Source: Candidatus Aalborgicola bjergmarkensis (GTDB lineage Bacteria; Pseudomonadota; Gammaproteobacteria; Burkholderiales; Burkholderiaceae_C). From it: a stretch of 64,000 bases of DNA. The stretch is from NCBI GenBank assembly GCA_016708725.1, contig JADJFE010000031.1, positions 186,001-250,000 of the forward strand, written 5' to 3'. The notes beneath the pieces are model-generated. The model was not told where the DNA came from. It searched no databases and was given only the letters and a program-made list of their open reading frames with translations. The position numbers and the translations under genes were made by a program. Below are positions 47,084 to 53,466 of the stretch, in pieces; position 1 is the stretch's first letter, and each line of letters opens with the position of its first letter.

Positions 47084-47302
47084 ATGAAACGAAAACCAAA
47101 ATCCCTGGCTACGCGAAATCCCTTCGTCGTGTTGGCCATGAAACGCAAGGCTGGGCCGCATCGCAAACCAAATAAAGCGATTCGTCGAGCCGAGAAGGTC
47201 AACACCAGGGATGTAGCTCAAAGGCAGAGCATTCGGCTTTTAACCGACAGGCAAGGGTTCAACTCCCTTCATCCCTACCAGAGCACTGTCGCCAGCGACT
47301 GA
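47084..47302 (+). CDS. Small very basic protein overlapping a tRNA gene
   Basis: ATG 47084 has a strong ribosome site, GGAGGTTTC. The first 39 codons encode a highly basic peptide (MKRKPKSLATRNPFVVLAMK, then KAGPHRKPNKAIRRAEKV) of the kind seen as orphan short genes in phages and tRNA arrays. The frame then continues through tRNA-Lys on the same strand to 47302. Either translation reads into the tRNA or the gene end is damaged. Function unknown. Confidence 0.5.
   Translation: MKRKPKSLATRNPFVVLAMKRKAGPHRKPNKAIRRAEKVNTRDVAQRQSIRLLTDRQGFNSLHPYQSTVASD
47207..47280 (+). tRNA. tRNA-Lys(TTT)
   Basis: Acceptor AGGGATG/CATCCCT, D-arm GCTC/GAGC, anticodon loop CTTTTAA closed by TCGG/CCGA, T-arm AAGGG/CCCTT, encoded CCA. 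The outermost anticodon-stem pair is mismatched. Confidence 0.85.
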
Positions 47303-47329
47303 TTCATTTGTCGTTTTCGAGAATGTTTT

Positions 47330-47413
47330 GCCCCGGTGGCGTAATGGCAGCCGCGCTGGTCTTAGAAACCAGTGCCTTCGGGCGTGTCGGTTCAAGTCCG
47401 ACCTGGGGCACCA
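47330..47413 (+). tRNA. tRNA-Leu(TAG)
   Basis: Acceptor GCCCCGG/CTGGGGC, anticodon stem CTGGT/ACCAG with loop CTTAGAA, a long variable arm (TGCCTTCGGGCG) as expected for leucine tRNA, T-arm GTCGG/CCGAC, discriminator A and CCA. Confidence 0.9.
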
Positions 47414-47423
47414 ATTTTATTGC

Positions 47424-47509
47424 GCACAGGTAGCCAAGCGGTTGAAGGCGTCGGACTGCAAATCCGATAGGGAAACCTCACGCGAGTTCAAATCTCGCCC
47501 TGTGCTCCA
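47424..47509 (+). tRNA. tRNA with GCA anticodon (Cys) and a long variable arm
   Basis: Acceptor GCACAGG/CCTGTGC, discriminator T (U73) and loop CTGCAAA agree with cysteine. The variable region AGGGAAACCT forms an extra hairpin, as in Leu/Ser tRNAs, and the D-arm (GCCAAGCGGTTGAAGGC) is also of the type II form. Cysteine tRNAs normally have a short variable loop, so its aminoacylation is uncertain. Confidence 0.8.
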
Positions 47510-47524
47510 TTTTTCAGTTTTCAA

Positions 47525-47601
47525 GCGTCTGTAGCTCATTTGGATAGAGCGCCTGGCTACGAACCAGGAGGTAGGAAGTTCGAATCTTTCCAGACGCGCC
47601 A
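47525..47601 (+). tRNA. tRNA-Arg(ACG)
   Basis: Acceptor GCGTCTG/CAGACGC, D-arm GCTC/GAGC, anticodon stem CCTGG/CCAGG with loop CTACGAA, T-arm GGAAG/CTTTC, discriminator G and CCA. Confidence 0.9.
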
Positions 47602-47606
47602 ATTTT

Positions 47607-47684
47607 TCCTTACAAGCAAACAGGGTGTATGCGGCTGGCTGTTAACCAGCATAGAGCGAGGTTCGATCCCTCGGTACGGAGCCA
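47607..47684 (+). tRNA. tRNA-Asn(GTT), degenerate D-arm and one acceptor mismatch
   Basis: Acceptor TCCTTAC/GTACGGA has one T-C mismatch. The D-stem is only GCA/TGC. Anticodon stem GCTGG/CCAGC with loop CTGTTAA, T-arm CGAGG/CCTCG, discriminator G and CCA are regular. Confidence 0.75.
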
Positions 47685-47691
47685 TTTTGAT

Positions 47692-48449
47692 GTTGGCTTT
47701 AGCTCAGTGGTAGAGCCCCGGGTTGTGATGTGCGCCGTACGACGGCGCTTGGATGTTCCTGACATTGGTCAGGTCTATTGGAGATTCATAGATAAAGCAG
47801 CGGCTTACCTGATGCCGAAAGGGCAAAGGGGACAGTAGCATGCCGTTAGTAAGGCCGATAAGGGTGAGTCACGCCACCCAAGATGTCGGTCAGCTAGGCT
47901 AGGTATGGTGAAAGCTGAATTGCCTGAATCCCAGTTTCATGCAGGAATACCGGACCTCCGAGGAACCGTGACTGTCACCTCGGGCCGCTACTGGTGCGCA
48001 AAGGGTCACATTGCGCACCACTCTCCGTAGCGGAGCAAGCGCCAAGTAGGCGTGTAAAAGAAATGAACGGGACACCTAACCCTAGACCACATCCAAACGT
48101 TGACTACGGGACTGCCTAAAGTCGGAAACGACCATGGCAGCAGAGCAATCGTAGTACCCGCCGGCGCGAGCCGATACGCAGTTCGTAATGGGACTGGAAG
48201 GGAAAGGATTGCAGGTGTGTATGCTTAAAGACAAAGGAGGTTGCTCTGGATGGAGTACAAAGACCTGCAGAGGCTTGAAGCACTGCGTGTAAAAAATAAG
48301 ATGCAGACACACTGGAGAGCGCAATGCCTGGAAAACGGGCACGTTGCGTTCGGGAAAAGGTGGTTGTGTCCTTCACGCTTTCGAGTGTGGTGGCATGGTC
48401 ACCCATTTCATCCCGGTGGTCATCAGTTCGAATCTGATAAGTCAACCCA
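47692..48449 (+). tRNA. tRNA-His(GTG) split by a group II intron
   Basis: The 5' exon (47692-47729) has G-1, acceptor TTGGCTT, D-arm GCTC/GAGC, stem CCGGG and the complete loop TTGTGAT with anticodon GTG. The 3' exon (48412-48449) resumes with CCCGG, variable TGGTC, T-arm ATCAG/CTGAT, acceptor AAGTCAA, C73 and CCA. Joined, they form a normal tRNA-His including the diagnostic G-1:C73 pair. The intron follows position 38. Confidence 0.9.
47730..48411 (+). ncRNA. ORF-less group II intron in tRNA-His
   Basis: 682 nt starting GTGCGCC and ending CAT (5' GUGYG, 3' AY). A hairpin TGCGCAA/TTGCGCA at 47995-48017 presents GTCACA, which pairs with the last six exon bases TGTGAT, the expected EBS1-IBS1 contact. 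Domain V is at 48317-48351: stem GAGCGCAA/TTGCGTTC with the AGC triad, two-base bulge CG and a GAAAA-type cap. Domain VI follows, with a TTCG-capped helix. Conserved domain IV-flanking phrases (GGGACTGGAAGGGAAAGGAT) occur at 48188-48208. No intron-encoded protein is present, so splicing needs a maturase from elsewhere or is autocatalytic. Confidence 0.9.
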
Positions 48450-48459
48450 GTGCACTTTT

Positions 48460-48535
48460 GCGGTATTAACTCAGTGACCAGAGTGCGCCCCTGTCTAGGG
48501 TGAAGTCGGGGGTTTGAATCCCCTATACCGCGCCA
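48460..48535 (+). tRNA. tRNA-Asp(GTC)
   Basis: Acceptor GCGGTAT/ATACCGC, D-arm ACTC/GAGT, anticodon stem CGCCC/GGGTG with loop CTGTCTA, T-arm GGGGG/CCCCT, discriminator G and CCA. Last tRNA of the array, 10 nt after tRNA-His. Confidence 0.9.
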
Positions 48536-48602
48536 TGTTTTGCATGACACCAGTTGTTAATGAATGTTTCACTGATGAAGTTGGGAACACGAAGGAAATG
48601 TG

Positions 48603-49199
48603 ATGATTCAGATTTTGCAACTCGATGTGCGCGGCATGCCCCAGGATTGGATCACGCCAGAAGATGCTGCAACGTATTACGCAACCAACAGCGTGGCGTG
48701 GACGGTGGGATCGGTCATCAAGACGCTGCGTGGTGGCCATAACGCCTGTACCGGTTTGCAGTCCAGAATTGACGTGCATGCCATCGTGGCGACCACGGGA
48801 GCCTCGCGTATCAACTTGTTTGATGCTGTGCCGAGCCTAAGCAACGCCAAGCTGTTCCGACGCGACCGCATGACCTGCGCCTACTGCGGAGGTCATTTCG
48901 ACGAAGGACACTTGACCCGTGAACACATTGTGCCAACGGCGCAAGGAGGTGTCGATGACTGGCTCAATGTGGTGGCAGCCTGTAGAGGCTGCAATGGCCG
49001 CAAAGCCAATCGCACACCCGAGCAGGCGCGCATGCCGCTGCTGTTTGCACCGTATGCGCCCTCTGTGTTTGAAGGTTTTTTACTGGCAGGACGCAACATT
49101 CGTGGCGATGTACACGACTGGCTGATCAGCCGGCTTGGATCTCATTCACGCTGGACAAACCCATCGTTCAAGGTGGGTCAACACAACTATTTGCAATAA
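48603..49199 (+). CDS. HNH endonuclease
   Basis: 198 residues from ATG 48603 (AAGGAA upstream). The HNH zinc-finger nuclease domain is CAYCGG, then LTREHIVPTAQGG, then NVVAACRGCNGRKANRTPEQ. The N-terminal 80 residues are unassigned. It sits 68 bp after the last tRNA and 17 bp before the Ro60-type gene, in the same direction. It may be a component of the RNA island or a free-standing homing nuclease helping the array or intron to spread. Confidence 0.85.
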   Translation: MIQILQLDVRGMPQDWITPEDAATYYATNSVAWTVGSVIKTLRGGHNACTGLQSRIDVHAIVATTGASRINLFDAVPSLSNAKLFRRDRMTCAYCGGHFDEGHLTREHIVPTAQGGVDDWLNVVAACRGCNGRKANRTPEQARMPLLFAPYAPSVFEGFLLAGRNIRGDVHDWLISRLGSHSRWTNPSFKVGQHNYLQ

Positions 49200-49215
49200 G
49201 TCTATCGAGAACAAC

Positions 49216-50814
49216 ATGGTCAACACACAATTATTTGCAAGTCAGCTTGGGCAACGGTTGCCGCTGGCAGATACAACCAACGAAGCCGGTGGTAGTGCCT
49301 ACATACTGGCACCCAAAGCGCGTCTAATGCAATACCTGATGACGGGAACGCTCAATGGCACGTTTTACGCCAGCGCAGAAGATCAGTTGGACGCGCTACT
49401 GAATTTGACAGCGGAAGTCGATGCAGAGTTCCTGGCACGCGCAGCCATTTATGCACGCCAACGTGGTCACATGAATGATGCACCAGCCTTGATCGCCGCC
49501 GTGCTGACGCAAAAATCTCCTGCGCTGGCCAAAACCGTCTTTGAACGGGTCATTGATAACGGACGAATGCTTCGCAACTTTGTGCAAATCCTGCGTTCGG
49601 GTAAAACTGGTCGCAAATCCCTGGGTACAGCGCCCAGGCGTTTGGTGCAACAGTGGCTGGAACAGGCCAGCGATGTACAACTGCTCAACGCCTCGGTGGG
49701 GCAGCAACCGTCGCTGGCGGACATCATCAAAATGGTGCATCCAAAACCGAAGGATGCCACGCGCGAGTGCTTTTATGGCTGGTTGATTGGCAAAACGGTC
49801 GATGTTGCCAAACTACCGCAGATCGTGCAGGAATTTGAGCAGTTCAAACACAGCCAGGGGCCGATGCCAGCGGTAGATTTCCGTCTGTTGACGGGTTTAC
49901 CCTTGTCCACAAGGCAATGGGTCGACATTGCCCGCCATGCACCGTGGCAGATGACGCGGATGAACCTCAACACCTTTGCGCGGCACGGGGTGTTTGGTCC
50001 AGAGTCTGAAGCCATGCGTACGGCGCTGCAAAAAGTCGGGGCGGATGCGCCATTGCCCGATATGACAGAGGTCATTGCAGCGCGCTTGCGCGATGCTGAT
50101 TTGGTGCGCCGTGCACGGGCTTATCCGTACCAACTGCTGGTGGCTTATGCCAATGCGCAAGATGTGCCGATGCAAATCAAAGAAGCTTTGCAGGATGCAC
50201 TGGATACTTCACTGGAGAACGTGCCCGAGTTGGAAGGCAGAACCTGGGTCATGGTGGATGTGTCAGGCTCGATGCAATCACCCATTACGGGCACACGTTC
50301 CGGCGCCAGCTCGAAAGTGAAATGTGTCGATGTCGCAGCGCTCATTGCCTCGGCCTTGCTGCGCAAGAACCGCAAAGCTGGAGTGATCGTGTTCAACACC
50401 GTTGCTCGTCTCGTGGCGCTGAACCCGCGTGACAGTGTGGTGAGCAACACGCAAAAGCTCTGTGCGTTGCTGGGCGGTGGTACTGCCATCTCCAGTGGCT
50501 TTGATCTGCTCAACCAGGAAGGTGCAATTGGAGACACGGTGATTGTCGTATCAGACAATCAATCCTGGGCGGATACCAGCAAAGGTGCAACGGCGACGAT
50601 GAAGGCGTGGGAGGTGTTTCGCCAGCGCAATCCGAAAGCGCGCATGGTCTGCATTGATTTGCAGCCCTATGGCTCGGTGCAGGCTGCGTCTCGTGCGGAC
50701 ATCCTGCATGTGGGTGGATTTTCAGATGCCGTGTTTGACCTGTTGGCCAGCTTTGCAGCCGGACAAATGGCATCTTGTTTTTGGGAAAGTGAGGTCGAAC
50801 GCATCACTCTGTAA
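49216..50814 (+). CDS. rsr: TROVE-domain protein, bacterial Ro60 orthologue (Rsr)
   Basis: 532 residues from ATG 49216. The N-terminal two thirds is an alpha-helical HEAT-like TROVE ring (PKARLMQYLMTGTLNGTFYA, ARAAIYARQRG, FVQILRSGKTGRKSLGTAPR). The C-terminal vWA domain has the metal-binding DVSGSM and later VSDNQSW. Ro60 is a doughnut-shaped RNA-binding protein that holds Y RNAs and the ends of misfolded RNAs and guides exonucleases. Four Y-RNA-like genes begin 7 bp after its stop, and rtcB follows, the arrangement known from rsr-yrl-rtcB operons. Confidence 0.93.
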   Translation: MVNTQLFASQLGQRLPLADTTNEAGGSAYILAPKARLMQYLMTGTLNGTFYASAEDQLDALLNLTAEVDAEFLARAAIYARQRGHMNDAPALIAAVLTQKSPALAKTVFERVIDNGRMLRNFVQILRSGKTGRKSLGTAPRRLVQQWLEQASDVQLLNASVGQQPSLADIIKMVHPKPKDATRECFYGWLIGKTVDVAKLPQIVQEFEQFKHSQGPMPAVDFRLLTGLPLSTRQWVDIARHAPWQMTRMNLNTFARHGVFGPESEAMRTALQKVGADAPLPDMTEVIAARLRDADLVRRARAYPYQLLVAYANAQDVPMQIKEALQDALDTSLENVPELEGRTWVMVDVSGSMQSPITGTRSGASSKVKCVDVAALIASALLRKNRKAGVIVFNTVARLVALNPRDSVVSNTQKLCALLGGGTAISSGFDLLNQEGAIGDTVIVVSDNQSWADTSKGATATMKAWEVFRQRNPKARMVCIDLQPYGSVQAASRADILHVGGFSDAVFDLLASFAAGQMASCFWESEVERITL

Positions 50815-50820
50815 GGTTTT

Positions 50821-50886
50821 GGCGCGAATGCCAGTGGGTGTACATACTTGAAATATGGATTCCACACCCACCGATTTTGTCGCGCC
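50821..50886 (+). ncRNA. Y-RNA-like RNA 1 (short form)
   Basis: 66 nt. Outer stem GGCGCGA/TCGCGCC, conserved internal loop ATGCCA opposite CGATTTTG, inner stem GTGGGTGT/ACACCCAC, then ACAT in the loop. It has no tRNA-like module. Confidence 0.75.
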
Positions 50887-50895
50887 GCTGTTTAC

Positions 50896-51045
50896 GCAGC
50901 GAATGCTGTTGGCACTACATAAACCGTAAGTCGGGGGTTCGAGGCCCTCCACGATCGATCATTCATGGTTCATGATCGGTGGTGTAGCTCAGAGGTAGAG
51001 CGATGGTCTTGGCGAAAGCCATTGTGTCAGCGATTTTGTCGCTGC
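50896..51045 (+). ncRNA. Y-RNA-like RNA 2 with permuted tRNA-like module
   Basis: 150 nt. Outer stem GCAGCGA/TCGCTGC, internal loop ATGCTG opposite CGATTTTG, inner stem TTGGCAC/GTGTCAG. The interior holds a T-arm (GGGGGTTCGAGG), an acceptor-like helix closed by its own loop (CCAC, CGATCAT / ATGATCG, GTGG), then a D-arm (GCTCAGAGGTAGAGC) and an anticodon-like hairpin (ATGGTCTTGGCGAAAGCCAT). This is tRNA mimicry in circularly permuted order, as described for YrlA RNAs. Confidence 0.8.
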
Positions 51046-51052
51046 ATTTTTA

Positions 51053-51172
51053 GTGACGAATGCGGTGGTCGGTACATCTTGTTGGAAGGTTCGAATCCTT
51101 CACCGAGACCTGGATTTCGGGGATGTCCTGCAGGAGGGCACAAAACCAACTGACCATCAATCTTGTCGTCAC
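51053..51172 (+). ncRNA. Y-RNA-like RNA 3
   Basis: 120 nt. Outer stem GTGACGA/TCGTCAC, internal loop ATGCGG opposite CAATCTTG, inner stem TGGTCGG/CTGACCA, ACAT after the inner stem. It contains a T-arm-like hairpin GAAGG/CCTTC with TTCGAAT and a further hairpin around GTCCTGCAGGAGGGC, but no clear D-arm. Confidence 0.75.
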
Positions 51173-51182
51173 AACCGTTTTT

Positions 51183-51318
51183 GAGGCGAATGCTGTTTCG
51201 ACAACATGCGCCATGTCAGTACGGCAGGCATGAGCTGCAGTTCATGCCGGGTATTGCCCCTGGGCAATGCCGGGAACCGCCGGTAAAGGTTCCACAGTCG
51301 AAACGATCTTGTCGCCTC
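51183..51318 (+). ncRNA. Y-RNA-like RNA 4
   Basis: 136 nt. Outer stem GAGGCGA/TCGCCTC, internal loop ATGCT opposite GATCTTG, perfect inner stem GTTTCGAC/GTCGAAAC, then ACAT. Interior hairpins include GGCATGAGCTGCAGTTCATGCC and ATTGCCCC/GGGCAAT. It ends 24 bp before the rtcB start codon. Confidence 0.75.
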
Positions 51319-51342
51319 ACCTATTTGTTGGAGAAATTTATC

Positions 51343-52539
51343 ATGCCAATCAAGGAAGTCATCGCTTCGCAGCGCGTGCCAGTCAAAATCTGGACCGACG
51401 ATGTCGATGACAAGTCGCGTGCGCAATTGAGCAACATCGCCAGCTTGCCGTTTATTCACCACCATGTGGCGGCAATGCCCGATGTCCACTTGGGCATTGG
51501 TGCCACTATTGGTTCGGTGATTGCAACACACAAGGCCATCATCCCGGCTGCGGTTGGGGTAGATCTGGGGTGTGGCATGGTGGCGGCGCGTTTGTCCATC
51601 ACGGCCAATCAACTCGATGAAAAAGCATTGAAAAAGGTGTTTGACCAGATCAGCCGTGATGTGCCGGTTGGCCGTGACCAACACCGCGATGAGCGGGTGC
51701 TGGTGGAGGCTGCCAAACCATTCGAGGCCGGCCTGAAATCGTTGACCGAGCGTCACCCGGAGCTGCTCAAGGCCTTTGGAAAGTTCTCCAAATGGACCAA
51801 CCAGATGGGCACGCTCGGTGGTGGCAACCACTTCATTGAAGTCTGTCTGGATGAAACCGACCAGGTGTGGGTGATGCTGCACTCGGGCAGTCGTGGCATT
51901 GGCAACGCGATTGCCAGCTACTTCATCGCCCTGGCGCGCAAGGACATGGAACGCTGGATGATTCAGTTACCTGACCGCGATCTGGCCTATTTCCCGGAAG
52001 GGTCGGAGCATTTTGCCGACTACCTTGAGGCGGTTCACTGGGCACAGGAATATGCGATGCAAAACCGCACCTCGATGTTGGAATTGGTGCTGGCGGCCTT
52101 GCAGCGTCACTTGCCACCCTTTACGGTCACGACCGAGGCGGTGAATTGTCACCACAACTACGTGGCGCAAGAGCACCACTACGGCGAAAACGTCTGGGTC
52201 ACCCGCAAGGGAGCTATTCGCGCCCGCGAAGGAGACCTGGGTATTGTTCCGGGCAGCATGGGTGCGCGTAGTTTTATTGTGCGCGGCCTGGGCAACCCCG
52301 AGAGCTTTTGTTCCAGTGCGCATGGTGCCGGGCGCAAGATGAGTCGCACCGCCGCTGAAAAGCAATTCACGGTGGCCGACATGGTGGCGCAAACCCAGGG
52401 TGTGATCTGCCGCAAGGACAAGGATGTGATTGACGAGATTCCGGGTGCCTACAAGGACATCGATCAGGTCATGGCCAACCAGGCCGACTTGACGGAAATT
52501 TTGCACACTTTGAAGCAAGTGGTGTGCGTGAAGGGGTGA
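51343..52539 (+). CDS. rtcB: RNA ligase RtcB
   Basis: 398 residues from ATG 51343. All RtcB hallmarks are present: DLGCGM (metal-binding Cys), GGGNHFIE, VNCHHN (His ligands), and SSAHGAGRKMSR with the His that carries GMP. RtcB uses GTP and manganese to join RNA 2',3'-cyclic or 3'-phosphate ends to 5'-OH ends, the products of many tRNA-cleaving toxins and of tRNA-splicing endonucleases. It follows the Y RNA genes and precedes rlaP. No RtcA or RtcR (sigma-54 regulator) gene is in the window. Confidence 0.95.
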   Translation: MPIKEVIASQRVPVKIWTDDVDDKSRAQLSNIASLPFIHHHVAAMPDVHLGIGATIGSVIATHKAIIPAAVGVDLGCGMVAARLSITANQLDEKALKKVFDQISRDVPVGRDQHRDERVLVEAAKPFEAGLKSLTERHPELLKAFGKFSKWTNQMGTLGGGNHFIEVCLDETDQVWVMLHSGSRGIGNAIASYFIALARKDMERWMIQLPDRDLAYFPEGSEHFADYLEAVHWAQEYAMQNRTSMLELVLAALQRHLPPFTVTTEAVNCHHNYVAQEHHYGENVWVTRKGAIRAREGDLGIVPGSMGARSFIVRGLGNPESFCSSAHGAGRKMSRTAAEKQFTVADMVAQTQGVICRKDKDVIDEIPGAYKDIDQVMANQADLTEILHTLKQVVCVKG

Positions 52540-52547
52540 AATCAATC

Positions 52548-53357
52548 ATGGATACAAACCACCCGGTATCGGACGCGATGCGATCCGAAATCATGGATCG
52601 CCTGCGAGACATTGAGCTTACCAACGATGTCACTATCCTGTACGCCTGTGAGTCTGGCAGCAGGGGTTGGGGATTCGCATCCCCTGACAGTGACTACGAC
52701 GTTCGCTTCATTTATGTTCATCGCTTGCCCTGGTACCTGCAAGTCAGTCCTGGCCACGACGTGATCGAGGTGCCCATCAGTGGTGATCTTGACATCAATG
52801 GCTGGGAGTTGCGCAAAGCCTTGGGCCTCATGAAAAAGGGCAACGCCACGTTGATTGAATGGCTGGATTCGCCGGTTGTATACCAATCTGATGACACGTT
52901 TCTCGCACAAACTCGCAAAGCAGCACAGCAAACGCATCAGGCAGATCGATCTTTTCACCACTACATCCACATGGCGCGCGGGAACTACCGTGATTACCTG
53001 CGCGGTGAGACCGTGCGTCTCAAAAAGTACCTCTACGTCTTGCGCCCCTTGCTGGCTACCCTGTGGGTGGAGCAGGGTCGCGGTGTTGCACCCATCCGGT
53101 TTACTGACCTGGTGGATACTTTGGTGATTGATCCAGCCTTGCAGCAATCCATTGCTGAACTACTCGACCACAAGCGACGGGCAAGTGAATCGCAATATGG
53201 GAGACCCTGGCCATTGATTAACCAGTTTATCGACAAGGAGTTGACTCGTCTGGAATTGGTAAGCCCACCAGTTCATCAGAAAATGGATTTCTCCGCGCTG
53301 GATGAACTGTTGATGGATGTGGTATTGAGAAATTCGGGCATGTCTCAAATCCAGTGA
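52548..53357 (+). CDS. RlaP-type nucleotidyltransferase of RNA repair (PF10127)
   Basis: 269 residues from ATG 52548, 8 bp after rtcB. The pol-beta nucleotidyltransferase signature is ACESGSRGWGFASPDSDYDV (GS-x-W-G then D-x-D), with the helical C-terminal region of PF10127 (YVLRPLLATLW). Members next to RtcB were named RlaP (RNA ligase-associated polymerase) and are thought to add nucleotides to damaged RNA ends before ligation. The last codons and the stop (GMSQIQ) lie in the inverted repeat of an IS remnant, so the original C-terminus may be slightly altered. Confidence 0.85.
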   Translation: MDTNHPVSDAMRSEIMDRLRDIELTNDVTILYACESGSRGWGFASPDSDYDVRFIYVHRLPWYLQVSPGHDVIEVPISGDLDINGWELRKALGLMKKGNATLIEWLDSPVVYQSDDTFLAQTRKAAQQTHQADRSFHHYIHMARGNYRDYLRGETVRLKKYLYVLRPLLATLWVEQGRGVAPIRFTDLVDTLVIDPALQQSIAELLDHKRRASESQYGRPWPLINQFIDKELTRLELVSPPVHQKMDFSALDELLMDVVLRNSGMSQIQ

Positions 53358-53465
53358 ACATTTTTGTTTTTTATAAATGGATTGCAGTGCTCCCGGAAAA
53401 TCAGCAACTTGGCAACCGAGCACCATGTCAGTTGCAAGTTTTTCTACCAACAAAAGGACTGGGTA
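53337..53465 (+). mobile_element. Remnant of the DUF6399-type IS (left end only)
   Basis: GGCATGTCTCAAATCCAGTG at the left resembles the ends at 18532 and 20869. About 60 bp inside, a translation ISNLATEHHVSCKFFYQQK matches the transposase N-terminus (ISRLADEYHVSRKYVYQQK). The remainder is absent. Confidence 0.65.
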
Positions 53466-53466
53466 A

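Noticed and set aside
46712..47602. Several open frames of 60-90 codons across the tRNA array
   Set aside because: They are translations of tRNA sequences on either strand without ribosome sites; only the short basic ORF at 47084 has one.
48238..48342. Remains of an intron-encoded reverse transcriptase
   Set aside because: Short frames in the domain IV region (for example from ATG 48220) have no reverse-transcriptase motif.
47730..48411. Group I intron as explanation for the split tRNA-His
   Set aside because: No terminal U-G pattern or P7/G-site could be seen, while the GTGCG start, domain V and EBS1-IBS1 pairing fit group II.
50965..51115. A canonical tRNA gene downstream of rsr
   Set aside because: D-arm and T-arm motifs are there, but the acceptor halves do not pair as in a tRNA and the two arms fall in different Y-RNA units with their own closing stems.
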